Shown here: one piece after another, positions 15,254 through 23,701 of the stretch
Layout of the letters: the number at the start of each line of letters is the position of its first letter
Numbering within the stretch: position 1 is the stretch's first letter
Source: Frondihabitans sp. 762G35
GTDB taxonomy: Bacteria > Actinomycetota > Actinomycetes > Actinomycetales > Microbacteriaceae
Length of the DNA stretch: 64,000 nt
Assembly (NCBI RefSeq): GCF_002074055.1
Contig: NZ_CP014619.1
Location: forward strand, 2,294,001 to 2,358,000
Direction of reading: 5' to 3'
Program-made: the position numbers and the translations under genes
Notes under the pieces: model-generated
The model's input: only the letters and a program-made list of their open reading frames with translations
What the model was told of the DNA's origin: nothing
Database searches by the model: none

Positions 15254-16968
15254 GCGCTTACCTTACGTCGATTGGAGGCGGGGCTCGCTCCGAGAGCGGT
15301 GAGATGTCTTTTCGCCAAGTCACCCACGGCTCGTTCGAGGTTGGGATCCTCGCCCCGGGCGAGGCCCGCGTACTCCAGGCGGAGACCGTCCGGGCCCTCG
15401 ACCGCCTTCACCCAGACGCGGCGGCGCGGGATGAAGAGGCCGGTCAGGAGGCCGAGGACGATGAGGATGGCGAAGACCAGCACCCAGATCTGCGAGGGGT
15501 CGTGGTGGATGTCGAGCGACGCGAAGCGCTTCACGCCGTTGAACTCGATGGAGCCGAGTCCGTTCGGCAGGTCGACCGTCTGCCCCGGCTTCAGCTCGAT
15601 CGACTTCTCGAGGGCCTTCTTGTCGGTGCCCGCGATCGGGGTGAGACCGTCGGTGTCGAGCGCGTAGACGGACTTCGGCACGCCGTCGTTGAGCCCGAGG
15701 TCACCGGAGAAGACGTTGAGGCTGAGCACCGGGTTCAGGGTGTCGGGGAAGTTCGACGCGAGAGCGCCCGAGGCGAGCTTCTCCGCCGACGGATAGAAGA
15801 ACCCGATCATGCCGAGCTGGCTCGGGCTCGCGTCTGGCACCTTGATGACGCCGATGGAGGTGTTGTTGCTGTCCTGCGGCAGGAACGGGATGGAGTCCTT
15901 GAGGGCGATGTTGCCCTTGCCGTCGCGCACCGTGACGTCGACGGCGTAGCCGTTGCCGAGCAGGTAGACGTTGGTGCCGCCGATGTAGAGCGGGGAGTTG
16001 ACCTTGATGGTCTTGTTCTCCGGCGAGCCGCCCTGCATCTGGGTGGTCACGTCGGCCGTGTAGTCGATCGGGGTGCCGCGGGCCGACGTCCTGCTCGAGT
16101 CGTACTTCGCCGTGAACGAGTCGACCTTGAGGTTGTAGGGCGCGAGCTGCGCCGAGTTGAAGAACCGACCCGGGTTGAACGAGTCGTACGAGCCGAGGAC
16201 GTTCGAGAACGACTGGCCCTCGACCACGACGCGCTGTCCCGTGTAGCCGAAGCCGCCGCCGATGCCGACGGTGATCAACACTCCGAGGAGGGCGGTGTGG
16301 AAGACGAGGTTGCCCGTCTCGCGGAGGTAGCCGCGCTCGGCGCTCACCGAGTCGCCGTAGACCTCCGTGCGGTAGCCGGCCCGCCGGAGCTGCGCCTTCG
16401 CCGCTGCGATGGCCGACTGCGCGGTCACGGGTGAGGACGACGACTCCGGGTCGACCGCGACGTCGTGCGCCTGGAACCCGACGAGGCGCGACAGGCGCAC
16501 CGGCGTCTTCGGCGGGCGGGCGCGGAGCGCGTCGAAGTGGTGCTTCGTGCGCGGGATGATGCAGCCGATGAGGGAGATGAAGAGGAGGAGGTAGACCGCC
16601 GAGAACCACGGCGTCGAGTAGGTGTCGAACAGTCCGAGGTGGTCGAGGAACGGGTAGAGCTGCGGGTGGTCCGTCTTGTACTGGACGACGCCGTTCGGGT
16701 CGGAGGTTCGCTGGGGCACCAGCGACCCGGGGATGGCGGCGATGGCCAGCAGCATCAGCAGGAACAGCGCCGTGCGCATGCTCGTCAGCTGCCGCCAGAA
16801 GAACCGCGCGTAGCCGATCGGGCCCAGCCGGGGCTGGGTGATCGCAGGATCCGGGTCGCCCGAGGCCTCGATGTGGTCGTCGGGCCGGTCGGTCCGTGCC
16901 TCGGCGATCGCGTCGTCGGGCCTGCCTGCGGCGGGACCGTTCTTCGGGGTGTCAGACGACGGTGCCAT
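15250..16968 (-). CDS. resB: cytochrome c biogenesis protein ResB
   Basis: This 572-residue ResB/Ccs1 partner of CcsB presents reduced apocytochrome for heme attachment on the outer face of the membrane. A Pro/Asp-rich cytoplasmic N-terminus (~50 residues) precedes the first TM (SMRTALFLLMLLAIAAIPGSLVPQR). Three more TM segments flank a large extracytoplasmic domain (about 260-520), and the last is WVLVFAILIVLGLLTGLFIPRR. Its ATG lies inside the end of ccdA (17-bp overlap), and its own stop overlaps ccsB, so the three are one translational unit. Confidence 0.93.
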   Translation of the reverse strand: MAPSSDTPKNGPAAGRPDDAIAEARTDRPDDHIEASGDPDPAITQPRLGPIGYARFFWRQLTSMRTALFLLMLLAIAAIPGSLVPQRTSDPNGVVQYKTDHPQLYPFLDHLGLFDTYSTPWFSAVYLLLFISLIGCIIPRTKHHFDALRARPPKTPVRLSRLVGFQAHDVAVDPESSSSPVTAQSAIAAAKAQLRRAGYRTEVYGDSVSAERGYLRETGNLVFHTALLGVLITVGIGGGFGYTGQRVVVEGQSFSNVLGSYDSFNPGRFFNSAQLAPYNLKVDSFTAKYDSSRTSARGTPIDYTADVTTQMQGGSPENKTIKVNSPLYIGGTNVYLLGNGYAVDVTVRDGKGNIALKDSIPFLPQDSNNTSIGVIKVPDASPSQLGMIGFFYPSAEKLASGALASNFPDTLNPVLSLNVFSGDLGLNDGVPKSVYALDTDGLTPIAGTDKKALEKSIELKPGQTVDLPNGLGSIEFNGVKRFASLDIHHDPSQIWVLVFAILIVLGLLTGLFIPRRRVWVKAVEGPDGLRLEYAGLARGEDPNLERAVGDLAKRHLTALGASPASNRRKVSA

Positions 16969-17716
16969 AGGTCGCGATCACCGCCCCGAGACGAGACATG
17001 AGGTCGGTCCAGACCCCGGCGACCATGAGCACACCGATCAGCACGAGGATGCTGCCTCCCAGCAGGTTGACGGCACGGATGTGCCGCTTGACGAAGGCGA
17101 TCGAGCGCGACATCCAGCCGAGGCCCAGGGCCACGAGGAGGAACGGCACGCCGAGGCCGAGACAGTAGAAGAGACCGAGCACGAAGCCCTGCCAGGCCGA
17201 GCCCGAATTGTAGGAGAGCGCCGTGATCGCGGCGAGGGTCGGGCCGAGGCACGGGCTCCAGCCGAGGCCGAACACGATCCCCAGCAGCGGTGCCCCGATG
17301 AGGCCCGTCTTCGGGCTGATCCGGAGCTTCGAGGTGCGCTGGAACAGCGGGAAGTTGCCGATGAACACGAGTCCCATCAGGATCACGACGACCCCGAGGA
17401 TCCGCGTGATGAGGCCGCGCCACTCGAGGAAGAACGAGCCGAGGACCCCGGCCGCGGTGTTGAACGCGACGAAGACGACCGTGAAGCCGAGGATGAAGAG
17501 CAGGACGCCGAGGAGCACGCGGACGCGGTCGCGGCGTTTGCCCCGGGCATCCTGCGCGGTGCCGGTCAGCCCGCCGACGTAGCCGAGGTAGCCGGGCACG
17601 AGGGGCAGGACGCAGGGCGACACGAACGACAGGATGCCCGCGAGGAGCGCGACCGGGAGGGCGACGAGCATCTGGCCGCTGGTGACGGCTTCGAAGAACG
17701 GGTTGCCCTGATACAC
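16952..17716 (-). CDS. ccdA: CcdA-type thiol-disulfide transmembrane protein
   Basis: This 254-residue six-TM protein carries reducing equivalents from cytoplasmic thioredoxin across the membrane to the extracytoplasmic thiol-disulfide protein of System II. The two redox cysteines are in ILSFVSPCVLPLVPGYLGYV (TM1) and LGWSPCLGPTLAAIT (TM4), both in the conserved S-P-C context. The GTG start lies immediately after the stop of the preceding lipoprotein gene (TAG-GTG), so electron donor and acceptor are made together. Confidence 0.94.
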   Translation of the reverse strand: MYQGNPFFEAVTSGQMLVALPVALLAGILSFVSPCVLPLVPGYLGYVGGLTGTAQDARGKRRDRVRVLLGVLLFILGFTVVFVAFNTAAGVLGSFFLEWRGLITRILGVVVILMGLVFIGNFPLFQRTSKLRISPKTGLIGAPLLGIVFGLGWSPCLGPTLAAITALSYNSGSAWQGFVLGLFYCLGLGVPFLLVALGLGWMSRSIAFVKRHIRAVNLLGGSILVLIGVLMVAGVWTDLMSRLGAVIATYGTVV

Positions 17717-18319
17717 CTACTTGCCCTCGGCGACGGTGTCGCCCACGAGGGTGTCGAGGACGTTCTCGTTGACCTCGCCCAGCACGCGGGCGGCGACGCG
17801 ACCCTTCTGGTCGAGGACGATCGTGGTGGGCGTGGCGTTCGGGCCGCGCTGACCGGCGAGGGCGAGCTGCACCTTGGCGTCGGCGGTGTCGACGACCGAC
17901 GGGTAGCTGATCTTGAACGAGCGCGCGAAGGCCCGCGAGGTGTCGGCCTCGTCACGGACGTTCACGCCGATGAACTGCACTCCCTGCGACGCGTACTTCT
18001 TGCTCAGGGTCTCGAGCGCAGGAGCCTCGATGCGGCAGGGCGGGCACGACGCGTACCAGAAGTTCAGCACCACGACCTTCCCCTCGTAGGTGCTGCGCGA
18101 GATGCTCTTCCCCTGGTCGGTCGTCGAGGTGAACTCGATCGGCTTCGTCCGGTCGGCGGGCTTGATCTCGGTCACCGTGCCGTCGCCGGAGACGTAGTTC
18201 TTCGTCGTGCCGTCTCCGTACTGCTGGGCGAGGGTGTCTTTCGAGCAGCCGGTGAGGGCGGTGGCGGCGACACCGACCACGATGGCGAGGCGGACGAGAC
18301 GGGACGGGGTGGCTCTCAC
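17717..18319 (-). CDS. ResA/TlpA-like thioredoxin lipoprotein
   Basis: This 200-residue secreted lipoprotein has a lipobox LTGC with Cys25 after a short hydrophobic signal (LAIVVGVAATA). A thioredoxin fold of the AhpC/TSA-Redoxin type follows, with the active site NFWYASCPPCRIEAP. It would keep the CxxCH cysteines of apocytochrome c reduced, receiving electrons from CcdA. It is the first gene of the maturation operon proper, starting 4 bp after the histidine phosphatase stop (18324). Confidence 0.92.
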   Translation of the reverse strand: MRATPSRLVRLAIVVGVAATALTGCSKDTLAQQYGDGTTKNYVSGDGTVTEIKPADRTKPIEFTSTTDQGKSISRSTYEGKVVVLNFWYASCPPCRIEAPALETLSKKYASQGVQFIGVNVRDEADTSRAFARSFKISYPSVVDTADAKVQLALAGQRGPNATPTTIVLDQKGRVAARVLGEVNENVLDTLVGDTVAEGK

Positions 18320-18323
18320 GGGG

Positions 18324-18965
18324 TCAGACGGCTCCTCGGTCGACGGCGGTGGATCGGAGGTCGGCGGCGGGCTCGCGGTAGCCGACCTCGGCGAACGCGT
18401 CGCCGCGACGCTCGAAGGTCGTGATGCTCGAGAGCGTGCACCGGCGATGACGCGGGTCGTGGAAGAGACGCTGCCCCGCGACGCTGCGGTGCACCATCCA
18501 GATGGGGAGCTGGTGGCTGACGAGGACGACCTCGCCGGCGTCGACGCTCCGCCAGGCGCTGTCGACGGCCGCGAGCATCCGCGCCGCGATCTTGACGTAG
18601 GCCTCGCCCCAGCTCGGCTTGAGCGGGTTCGCGATCCACGGCCACTCGGTGGGCGTCGCGAGGGCCTTCGTGAAGGTGGAGCGTCGCCCCTCGAACTTGT
18701 TGGTCGGCTCGATCAGGCGCTCGTCGGTGAGGATCTCGAGGCCGGTCGCGCGCGCCCACGGGGCCGCCGACTCCTGCGTGCGCTGGAGCGGACTGGCGAT
18801 GAGCCCGGTGACGTCGGCGCCCTCTCCGAGGAGGCTCTCGGCGGCACGCTCGGCCATCCGGTGCCCGAGATCGCTCAGGCCGAACCCCCGGATGCGCCCG
18901 TAGAGGACGCCCTCGGGGTTGTACACCTCGCCGTGGCGGACGAGGTGGATCTGGGACGCGGGCAC
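18324..18965 (-). CDS. histidine phosphatase (phosphoglycerate mutase-like) family protein
   Basis: This 213-residue protein has the RHG motif HLVRHGEVYNPEGVLYGR near the start (catalytic His), the second-half HQLPIWMVHRS, and Arg/Glu residues typical of the branch. Substrate is not evident; members act on phosphosugars, nucleotides or proteins. The frame extends upstream to 18998, but TACACT lies 7 nt before the GTG at 18965, which starts VPASQIHLVRHGEV as in related proteins, so 18965 is preferred. It heads the cytochrome c maturation operon. Confidence 0.85.
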   Translation of the reverse strand: MPASQIHLVRHGEVYNPEGVLYGRIRGFGLSDLGHRMAERAAESLLGEGADVTGLIASPLQRTQESAAPWARATGLEILTDERLIEPTNKFEGRRSTFTKALATPTEWPWIANPLKPSWGEAYVKIAARMLAAVDSAWRSVDAGEVVLVSHQLPIWMVHRSVAGQRLFHDPRHRRCTLSSITTFERRGDAFAEVGYREPAADLRSTAVDRGAV

Positions 18966-19056
18966 GGCATCCAGTGTAGATTGCGCCGCCATGCCCACCT
19001 CCCACCGGGGTTTTCCCCAGGTGGGGGTAGCTCGGGATCGAGAGATCGAGCCCGAC

Positions 19057-19062
19057 TAAGCT
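19057..19062 (+). promoter_or_regulatory. leaderless-type -10 box for aspS
   Basis: TAAGCT lies 8 nt before the GTG at 19071 and fits the TAnnnT pattern seen upstream of many genes in this window. It argues against the long upstream extension of the same frame. Confidence 0.55.
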
Positions 19063-19070
19063 GGTCTACC

Positions 19071-20399
19071 GTGACCACACGCACCCTCATCAAAAGCCTC
19101 GCCGCCGCCACCGACGGACCCGTCTCCGTCTCCGGATGGGTCGAGACGGTCCGCGATCAGAAGAAGGTGCAGTTCGTCGTGCTCCGCGACGAGACCGGTG
19201 CCGTCCAGCTCGTGTCGCCGAGGAGCTTCGACGAGGAGGGCGCGGCCACGGCGACCGAGGTCTCCGAGGCCATCTCCGCGCTCGCGCAGGGCACGTTCGT
19301 GACGGTCACGGGCGAGCTGAAGCACGACGAGCGCGTCAAGCTCGGCGGAGTGGAGATCAAGGTGGCGTCGATCGACGTCGCCGCCCCCGCCATCGCCGAG
19401 ACGCCGATCGCCGACGACTCAGGCATCGACAAGCGGATGGACTGGCGCTTCCTCGACCTGCGCGTGCCCAAGAACGCCCTCATCTTCCGCATCCAGACGA
19501 CGCTCCTCCACGCGTGGCGCTCCTACTGGTACGAGAACGACTTCGTCGAGATCTTCACGCCGAAGCTCATGGCGTCCGCGTCCGAGTCGAAGGCCGAGCT
19601 GTTCCGCATCGACTACTTCGAAGGCTCCGCGTACCTCGCCCAGAGCCCGCAGTTCTTCAAGCAGATGGCGCAGCCCGCCGGCTTCGGCCGCGTGTTCGAA
19701 GTGGGGCCGGCCTTCCGCGCCGACCCGAGCTTCACGAGCCGCCACGCGACCGAGTTCACCTCCGTCGACGCCGAGATAAGCTGGATCCGGTCGCACGAAG
19801 ACGTGATGACCATGCACGAGGAGCTCCTCGTCCGCGGCTTCCAGGCCGTGAAAGACAAGCACGGCGACGAGATCAAGGCCCTCTTCGACATCGACCTCCA
19901 GGTGCCGACGGCGCCGTTCCCGCGCATCCCCCTCGCCGAGGCCAAGGAGATCGTCGCCTCGCGCGGCTACGAGGTGCCCCGCGCCGACGACGACATGGAC
20001 CCCGAGGGCGAACGACAGATCGCCGCCCACGTGGCCGAGACGTTCGGGCACGAGTTCGTGTTCCTGACCGACTACGCCGCGAGCATCCGGCCGTTTTACC
20101 ACATGCGTCACGCCGACGACGAGACGCTCACCAACAGCTACGACCTCATCTTCAACGGCGTCGAGATCTCCACGGGCGCCCAGCGCGAGCACCGCGTCGA
20201 CGTCCTGACGGCCAACGCCGTCGAGAAGGGCCTCGACCCGGAGGAGCTGTCGGGATACCTCGACTTCTTCCGCTACGGCGTCCCGGCGCACGGAGGTTTC
20301 GGCATGGGCCTCGCGCGCGTCCTCATGCTGATGCTGCGCCTGCCGAACCTCCGCGAGACGACCTACCTGTTCCGCGGGCCGACGCGCCTCGAGCCGTAG
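19071..20399 (+). CDS. aspS: aspartyl-tRNA synthetase, short form
   Basis: This class II synthetase has an N-terminal OB-fold anticodon-binding domain (VSVSGWVETVRDQKKVQFVV). Motif 2 is FRADPSFTSRHATEFTSVDAE and motif 3 is PAHGGFGMGLARVLMLML. At 442 residues it lacks the ~130-residue GAD insertion domain of ordinary bacterial AspRS (about 590 residues) and so matches the archaeal/eukaryotic-type layout. Such enzymes are often nondiscriminating, making Asp-tRNA(Asn) for GatCAB amidation; that is inference here. It is monocistronic, with a GTG start next to TAAGCT. Confidence 0.92.
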   Translation: MTTRTLIKSLAAATDGPVSVSGWVETVRDQKKVQFVVLRDETGAVQLVSPRSFDEEGAATATEVSEAISALAQGTFVTVTGELKHDERVKLGGVEIKVASIDVAAPAIAETPIADDSGIDKRMDWRFLDLRVPKNALIFRIQTTLLHAWRSYWYENDFVEIFTPKLMASASESKAELFRIDYFEGSAYLAQSPQFFKQMAQPAGFGRVFEVGPAFRADPSFTSRHATEFTSVDAEISWIRSHEDVMTMHEELLVRGFQAVKDKHGDEIKALFDIDLQVPTAPFPRIPLAEAKEIVASRGYEVPRADDDMDPEGERQIAAHVAETFGHEFVFLTDYAASIRPFYHMRHADDETLTNSYDLIFNGVEISTGAQREHRVDVLTANAVEKGLDPEELSGYLDFFRYGVPAHGGFGMGLARVLMLMLRLPNLRETTYLFRGPTRLEP

Positions 20400-20456
20400 G
20401 GCTCGGGGGCCGAGGTCCGAGGCCCGAGGCCTCAGACCCGGGCCCGGGCCCTGCGC

Positions 20457-20759
20457 TCAGTACTCGTAGTCGATGGAGGTCCGCTCGCTCACGAGCGCGC
20501 GGATCTCCCCCGCGACCTCGAGGTGACGCGGGTCGTTCTGATACGTCTCGAGCCCCTCGAAGTCGGCGAAGTCGGCGACGATCGTCACGTCGGCGTTCTT
20601 CTCCGGCCAGATGCCGTTGACCCCGACCGTCAGGCTCTGGATGGTGTCGATCTGGCCGACGAGCGAGGTCAGCAACCCCTGGATCCGGGCGATCGCCGCG
20701 GCCCTCTCGTTCTCGTCGGCGGCGGCGACCTTCCAGATGACGATGTGCTTGACGGTCAT
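20457..20759 (-). CDS. Dabb (stress-responsive A/B barrel) domain protein
   Basis: This 100-residue dimeric alpha/beta-barrel (Dabb) protein contains KHIVIWKVAAADENERAAAI, a central GVNGIWPEKNADVTIVADF and the closing YQNDPRHLEVAGEIRALV, all usual for the family. Function is unknown in most members. The ATG overlaps the stop of the preceding glutaredoxin-like gene (ATGA), with an AAAGGA Shine-Dalgarno about 7 nt upstream. Confidence 0.85.
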   Translation of the reverse strand: MTVKHIVIWKVAAADENERAAAIARIQGLLTSLVGQIDTIQSLTVGVNGIWPEKNADVTIVADFADFEGLETYQNDPRHLEVAGEIRALVSERTSIDYEY

Positions 20760-21019
20760 GGGGCGTCCTTTCGGAGGGCAACGCGCAGCGCTGCGCGGAG
20801 GCGGTCGGGTTCGACCCGCCAGATGGTGTGCACGCGGCCGTCCAGGAGGACCACCGGGATCTCCTCGCTGTACTCGTCGGCCAGGGCCTGGTCGTCGAGG
20901 ATCGACCGCTCGTCGAAGCGGAGTCCGAACTCCTCCTCCGCCAGCACGCCGGCGAGAATCGTGCGGGCGTCGTCGCAGAGGTGGCAGCCGGGCTTCGACA
21001 GGAGCGTGATCTCGAGCAC
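20756..21019 (-). CDS. glutaredoxin-like (DUF836) protein
   Basis: This 87-residue thioredoxin-fold protein has an N-terminal CxxC (LLSKPGCHLCDDARTIL) and the cis-proline segment EIPVVLLDGR, matching the glutaredoxin-like DUF836 group. It is probably a cytoplasmic dithiol oxidoreductase. TAGGCT lies 6 nt before the GTG start at 21019. It forms a two-gene unit with the Dabb protein. Confidence 0.88.
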   Translation of the reverse strand: MLEITLLSKPGCHLCDDARTILAGVLAEEEFGLRFDERSILDDQALADEYSEEIPVVLLDGRVHTIWRVEPDRLRAALRVALRKDAP

Positions 21020-21080
21020 GGCAGAAGCCTAGCCCCGTCGTCAGCGCCTCCCTGGTATCGCCAGCGCCTCCGGGAACGCA

Positions 21081-21109
21081 GAAGCGCCCGGCACAGGGCC
21101 GGGCGCTTC
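21081..21109. terminator. hairpin terminator after bS22 gene
   Basis: GAAGCGCCCGGC (21081-21092) pairs perfectly with GCCGGGCGCTTC (21098-21109) around a 5-nt loop. It lies 8 bp downstream of the bS22 stop on the minus strand. There is no U-run, so termination efficiency is uncertain. Confidence 0.6.
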
Positions 21110-21117
21110 GACGATCT

Positions 21118-21216
21118 CTACTTCTTGTTGCGACGCTGGTGGCGCGTCTTGCGAAGCAGCTTGCGGTGCTTCTTCTTCGCCATACGCTTGCGGCGCTTCT
21201 TGATAACAGAACCCAT
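21118..21216 (-). CDS. 30S ribosomal protein bS22
   Basis: This 32-residue, extremely basic peptide begins MGSVIKKRRKRMAKKKHRKL and continues LRKTRHQRRNKK, matching the actinobacterial bS22 protein found on the mycobacterial small subunit near the decoding centre. GAGGT lies about 8 nt before the ATG at 21216. It sits next to the small HTH gene, the same arrangement as Rv0500A-Rv0500B in Mycobacterium tuberculosis. A strong hairpin follows. It is too short for routine gene finders but the identity is clear. Confidence 0.93.
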   Translation of the reverse strand: MGSVIKKRRKRMAKKKHRKLLRKTRHQRRNKK

Positions 21217-21338
21217 AGGGGAACCTCACTGACTTCTCGATTGGACCTTTGGAACCGGGCCCATCAAGAACCGCGGAAAAATGCCTCGCGTCAGTCTAGT
21301 CGCGACGGCGGCGAAAGACGAACCGGTGCCCCCCGGCG

Positions 21339-21533
21339 TCAGCCGACGTCGGCGACCCCGTGCTTGAGGACGTCGGCCACGGCGGTCTCCGGCACGCGGA
21401 ACGAGCGGCCGAAGCGGATCGCGGGCAGGTCGCCGGAGTGCACCATGCGGTACACGGTCATCTTGGACACGCGCATCATGTCGGCGACCTCCGCCACCGT
21501 AAGAAAACGCACATCTGTCAGGTCGTCCGACAT
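21339..21533 (-). CDS. excisionase/BldC-like helix-turn-helix protein
   Basis: This 64-residue winged-helix (MerR-like/excisionase fold) DNA-binding protein has FLTVAEVADMMRVSKMTVYR as the HTH, then VHSGDLPAIRFGRSFRVPE as the wing. It is highly conserved in actinobacteria immediately upstream of bS22, and in M. tuberculosis both follow proC (Rv0500). Here proC is about 3 kb away on the same strand. Target genes are unknown. GAGGCAGG lies just upstream of the ATG. Confidence 0.85.
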   Translation of the reverse strand: MSDDLTDVRFLTVAEVADMMRVSKMTVYRMVHSGDLPAIRFGRSFRVPETAVADVLKHGVADVG

Positions 21534-21688
21534 GTCCTGCCTCGGGTTCGGGCCCGACGCACGTGGCCGGGGGCTGCTTGGGGCCTCCTGAGTGTTACTC
21601 GTGTGCCTCGTGGCTACTTTAGGGGCGCATGTGACTGGCGTGCAAGGGAACGGAGCCGCCCCGTTCGGGTGGCCGGGTCCGGCTGTCC

Positions 21689-22168
21689 TCAGGGGTGGTC
21701 GGCGCGCCCGAGACGCTTCTTCACGGGATCGAGGATCCGGCTCTGCGCCTGCGCGACCGCGCGGCCGAGGCTCGTGCCGACGTCGCCCGCCGCGGGCAGG
21801 TTCTCCGCGGCGCGGCGGAGGGGTGCGGGGACGGGCACGGGGCTCGTCCAGGGCGGAAGGGACGCGAGGTCGCGGGCATCCTGCGGTGCCGTCTCGACGA
21901 CGCCGAGGAACGGCGCCAACCAGGTGGAGACCTCGCTGAGCGGCTCCTCGTCGACGCTGTAGAAGCGGTGCTGCCCCTCCTCGCGGACGTGCACGAGACC
22001 GGCGTCACGGAGGACGCGGAGGTGCTTCGACACGGTGGGCTGGCTGAGGCCGAGGGCCGTGACCAGCTCGCCCACGCTGCTCTCGCCCCCGTCGGGCCTG
22101 CGGTCGAGCAGGAGGCGCAGCAGCTCTCGCCTCGTCGGGTCGGCTATCACGGCGAAGATGTCGGCCAT
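21689..22168 (-). CDS. ArsR-family winged-helix regulator
   Basis: This 159-residue protein has the ArsR fold: MADIFAVIADPTRRELLRLL, then the recognition helix LGLSQPTVSKHLRVLRDAGL and the wing EGQHRFYSVDEEPL. No cysteine metal-binding motif is present, so it is not a classic arsenite/cadmium sensor. The C-terminal half (about 100-159) is an extra Ala/Pro-rich extension. TAGCCT lies 7 nt before the ATG at 22168. It is divergent from trkH, with starts 46 bp apart, so control of potassium uptake is possible but unproven. Confidence 0.85.
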   Translation of the reverse strand: MADIFAVIADPTRRELLRLLLDRRPDGGESSVGELVTALGLSQPTVSKHLRVLRDAGLVHVREEGQHRFYSVDEEPLSEVSTWLAPFLGVVETAPQDARDLASLPPWTSPVPVPAPLRRAAENLPAAGDVGTSLGRAVAQAQSRILDPVKKRLGRADHP

Positions 22169-22213
22169 AGGCGCAAGGCTACTGACGGAAACCCGGTAGT
22201 ACCATGACGATTC

Positions 22214-23701
22214 TTGGGTGGCGACGGATCGGGAGGCCGGGTGGCGACAGCACCGTCGACGAGGACCCCGATCACGGGCTCCCGCAGGATGCCCGGCCGA
22301 CGCCCCCCGCTCGTCGCTCTCCGCGAGGCCGTCGACGACGTCAGCCGCAGGTCGCCGGCGCGCTTCGCGATCCTCATCTTCACCTCGCTCATCCTCGTGT
22401 TCACCGGCATCTTCATGCTGCCCATCAGCGCCGCCGACGGCCGGATCACGCCGGTCGCCGACTCGCTGTTCACGGCGGTGTCGGTGATCTGCGTCACCGG
22501 CCTCGCGACGGTGGACATGGCGACGCACTGGTCGGTCTTCGGCCACGTCGTGATCTTCGTCGGCGTGCAGATCGGGGCGATCGGCGTGTTGACCGTGGCC
22601 TCGATCCTCGGTCTCGTCGTCTCGCGGCGCCTCGGACTCCGCTCCCGCCTCATGGCGGCCAGCGACACCAACCCGCTCCGGGTTCACGCGGGGCCGGTGC
22701 CGGAGGGGCAGGCCGTGCGTCTCGGCGAGGTCGGCGGCCTCCTGAGGACGGTGGCGGTGAGCGCCCTCGCGATCGAGTTCGTGATCGGGGTGCTCCTCAT
22801 CCCCCGCATGCTCATCGACGGCATCCCCCTCCGCGACGCCCTGCTCGACTCCTTCTACTACGCGGCGATGGCCTTCACGAACACCGGCTTCACCCCCAAC
22901 GCGGCGGGGCTCGAGCCGTTCGCGAACGACGACTTCTTCCTGGCGCTGCTGATGCTCGGGGTCTTCCTCGGCAGCATCGGCTTCCCCGTCATCTACGCGA
23001 TCACGCGCAACCCGCTGCACCCGAGGCGCTGGTCGCTGCACGTCAAGCTCACGCTGGTGACGACGCTCATCCTGCTCGTCGCGGGGACGGGGCTGTTCAT
23101 GCTGCTGGAGTTCGACAACCCGGAGACGTTCGGCGGCAAGGAGGCCTGGCCGACGGTGTTCGGCTCCCTCTTCCTCAGCACGATGACGCGGTCCGGCGGC
23201 TTCTCGACGGTCGACATCGCCCAGCTCCACGACTCCAGCCTCGTCGTGGCCGACATGCTGATGTTCATCGGCGGCGGCTCCGCCTCCACGGCCGGCGGCA
23301 TCAAGGTGACGACCCTGGCCATCCTGTTCCTGGCGGCGGTCGCCGAGGCGCGCGGCAAGCGGAGCATGGAGGCGTTCGGCCGGAAGATCCCGAGCGACGT
23401 CCTCCGCCTCAGCGTGAGCGTGGCGCTCTGGGGCGCGACGATCGTGGCCGTGGCGACGATCGTGATCCTGCAGATCACCAAGGCGGAGCTGTCGCACGTC
23501 CTCTTCGAGGTGATCTCCGCCTTCGCGACCTGCGGCCTGTCGACCGGTCTCACGGGCGACCTCCCCGACCCGGCGAAGTACGTGCTCGCCGTGACGATGT
23601 GGATGGGGCGCGTTGGTACAGTGACTCTCGCCGTCGCCCTGGCCAACAGCCAGCGGCGACAGCTGTTCACGCGACCGGAAGAAAGGCCCATCGTTGGTTG
23701 A
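22214..23701 (+). CDS. trkH: TrkH-family potassium transporter, pore subunit
   Basis: This 495-residue protein has four repeated membrane-pore-membrane units. Selectivity-filter regions are visible as SVICVTGLATVD, AFTNTGFTPN, TMTRSGGFSTVD and SAFATCGLSTGLTG, each with the Gly expected of Trk/Ktr channels. It imports K+ (or Na+-coupled K+) under control of the adjacent RCK subunit. A 35-residue Arg/Pro-rich N-terminus precedes the first helix. The TTG start is 8 nt after a TACCAT box; GTG 22241 is an alternative start. It overlaps trkA by 8 bp. Confidence 0.92.
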   Translation: MGGDGSGGRVATAPSTRTPITGSRRMPGRRPPLVALREAVDDVSRRSPARFAILIFTSLILVFTGIFMLPISAADGRITPVADSLFTAVSVICVTGLATVDMATHWSVFGHVVIFVGVQIGAIGVLTVASILGLVVSRRLGLRSRLMAASDTNPLRVHAGPVPEGQAVRLGEVGGLLRTVAVSALAIEFVIGVLLIPRMLIDGIPLRDALLDSFYYAAMAFTNTGFTPNAAGLEPFANDDFFLALLMLGVFLGSIGFPVIYAITRNPLHPRRWSLHVKLTLVTTLILLVAGTGLFMLLEFDNPETFGGKEAWPTVFGSLFLSTMTRSGGFSTVDIAQLHDSSLVVADMLMFIGGGSASTAGGIKVTTLAILFLAAVAEARGKRSMEAFGRKIPSDVLRLSVSVALWGATIVAVATIVILQITKAELSHVLFEVISAFATCGLSTGLTGDLPDPAKYVLAVTMWMGRVGTVTLAVALANSQRRQLFTRPEERPIVG

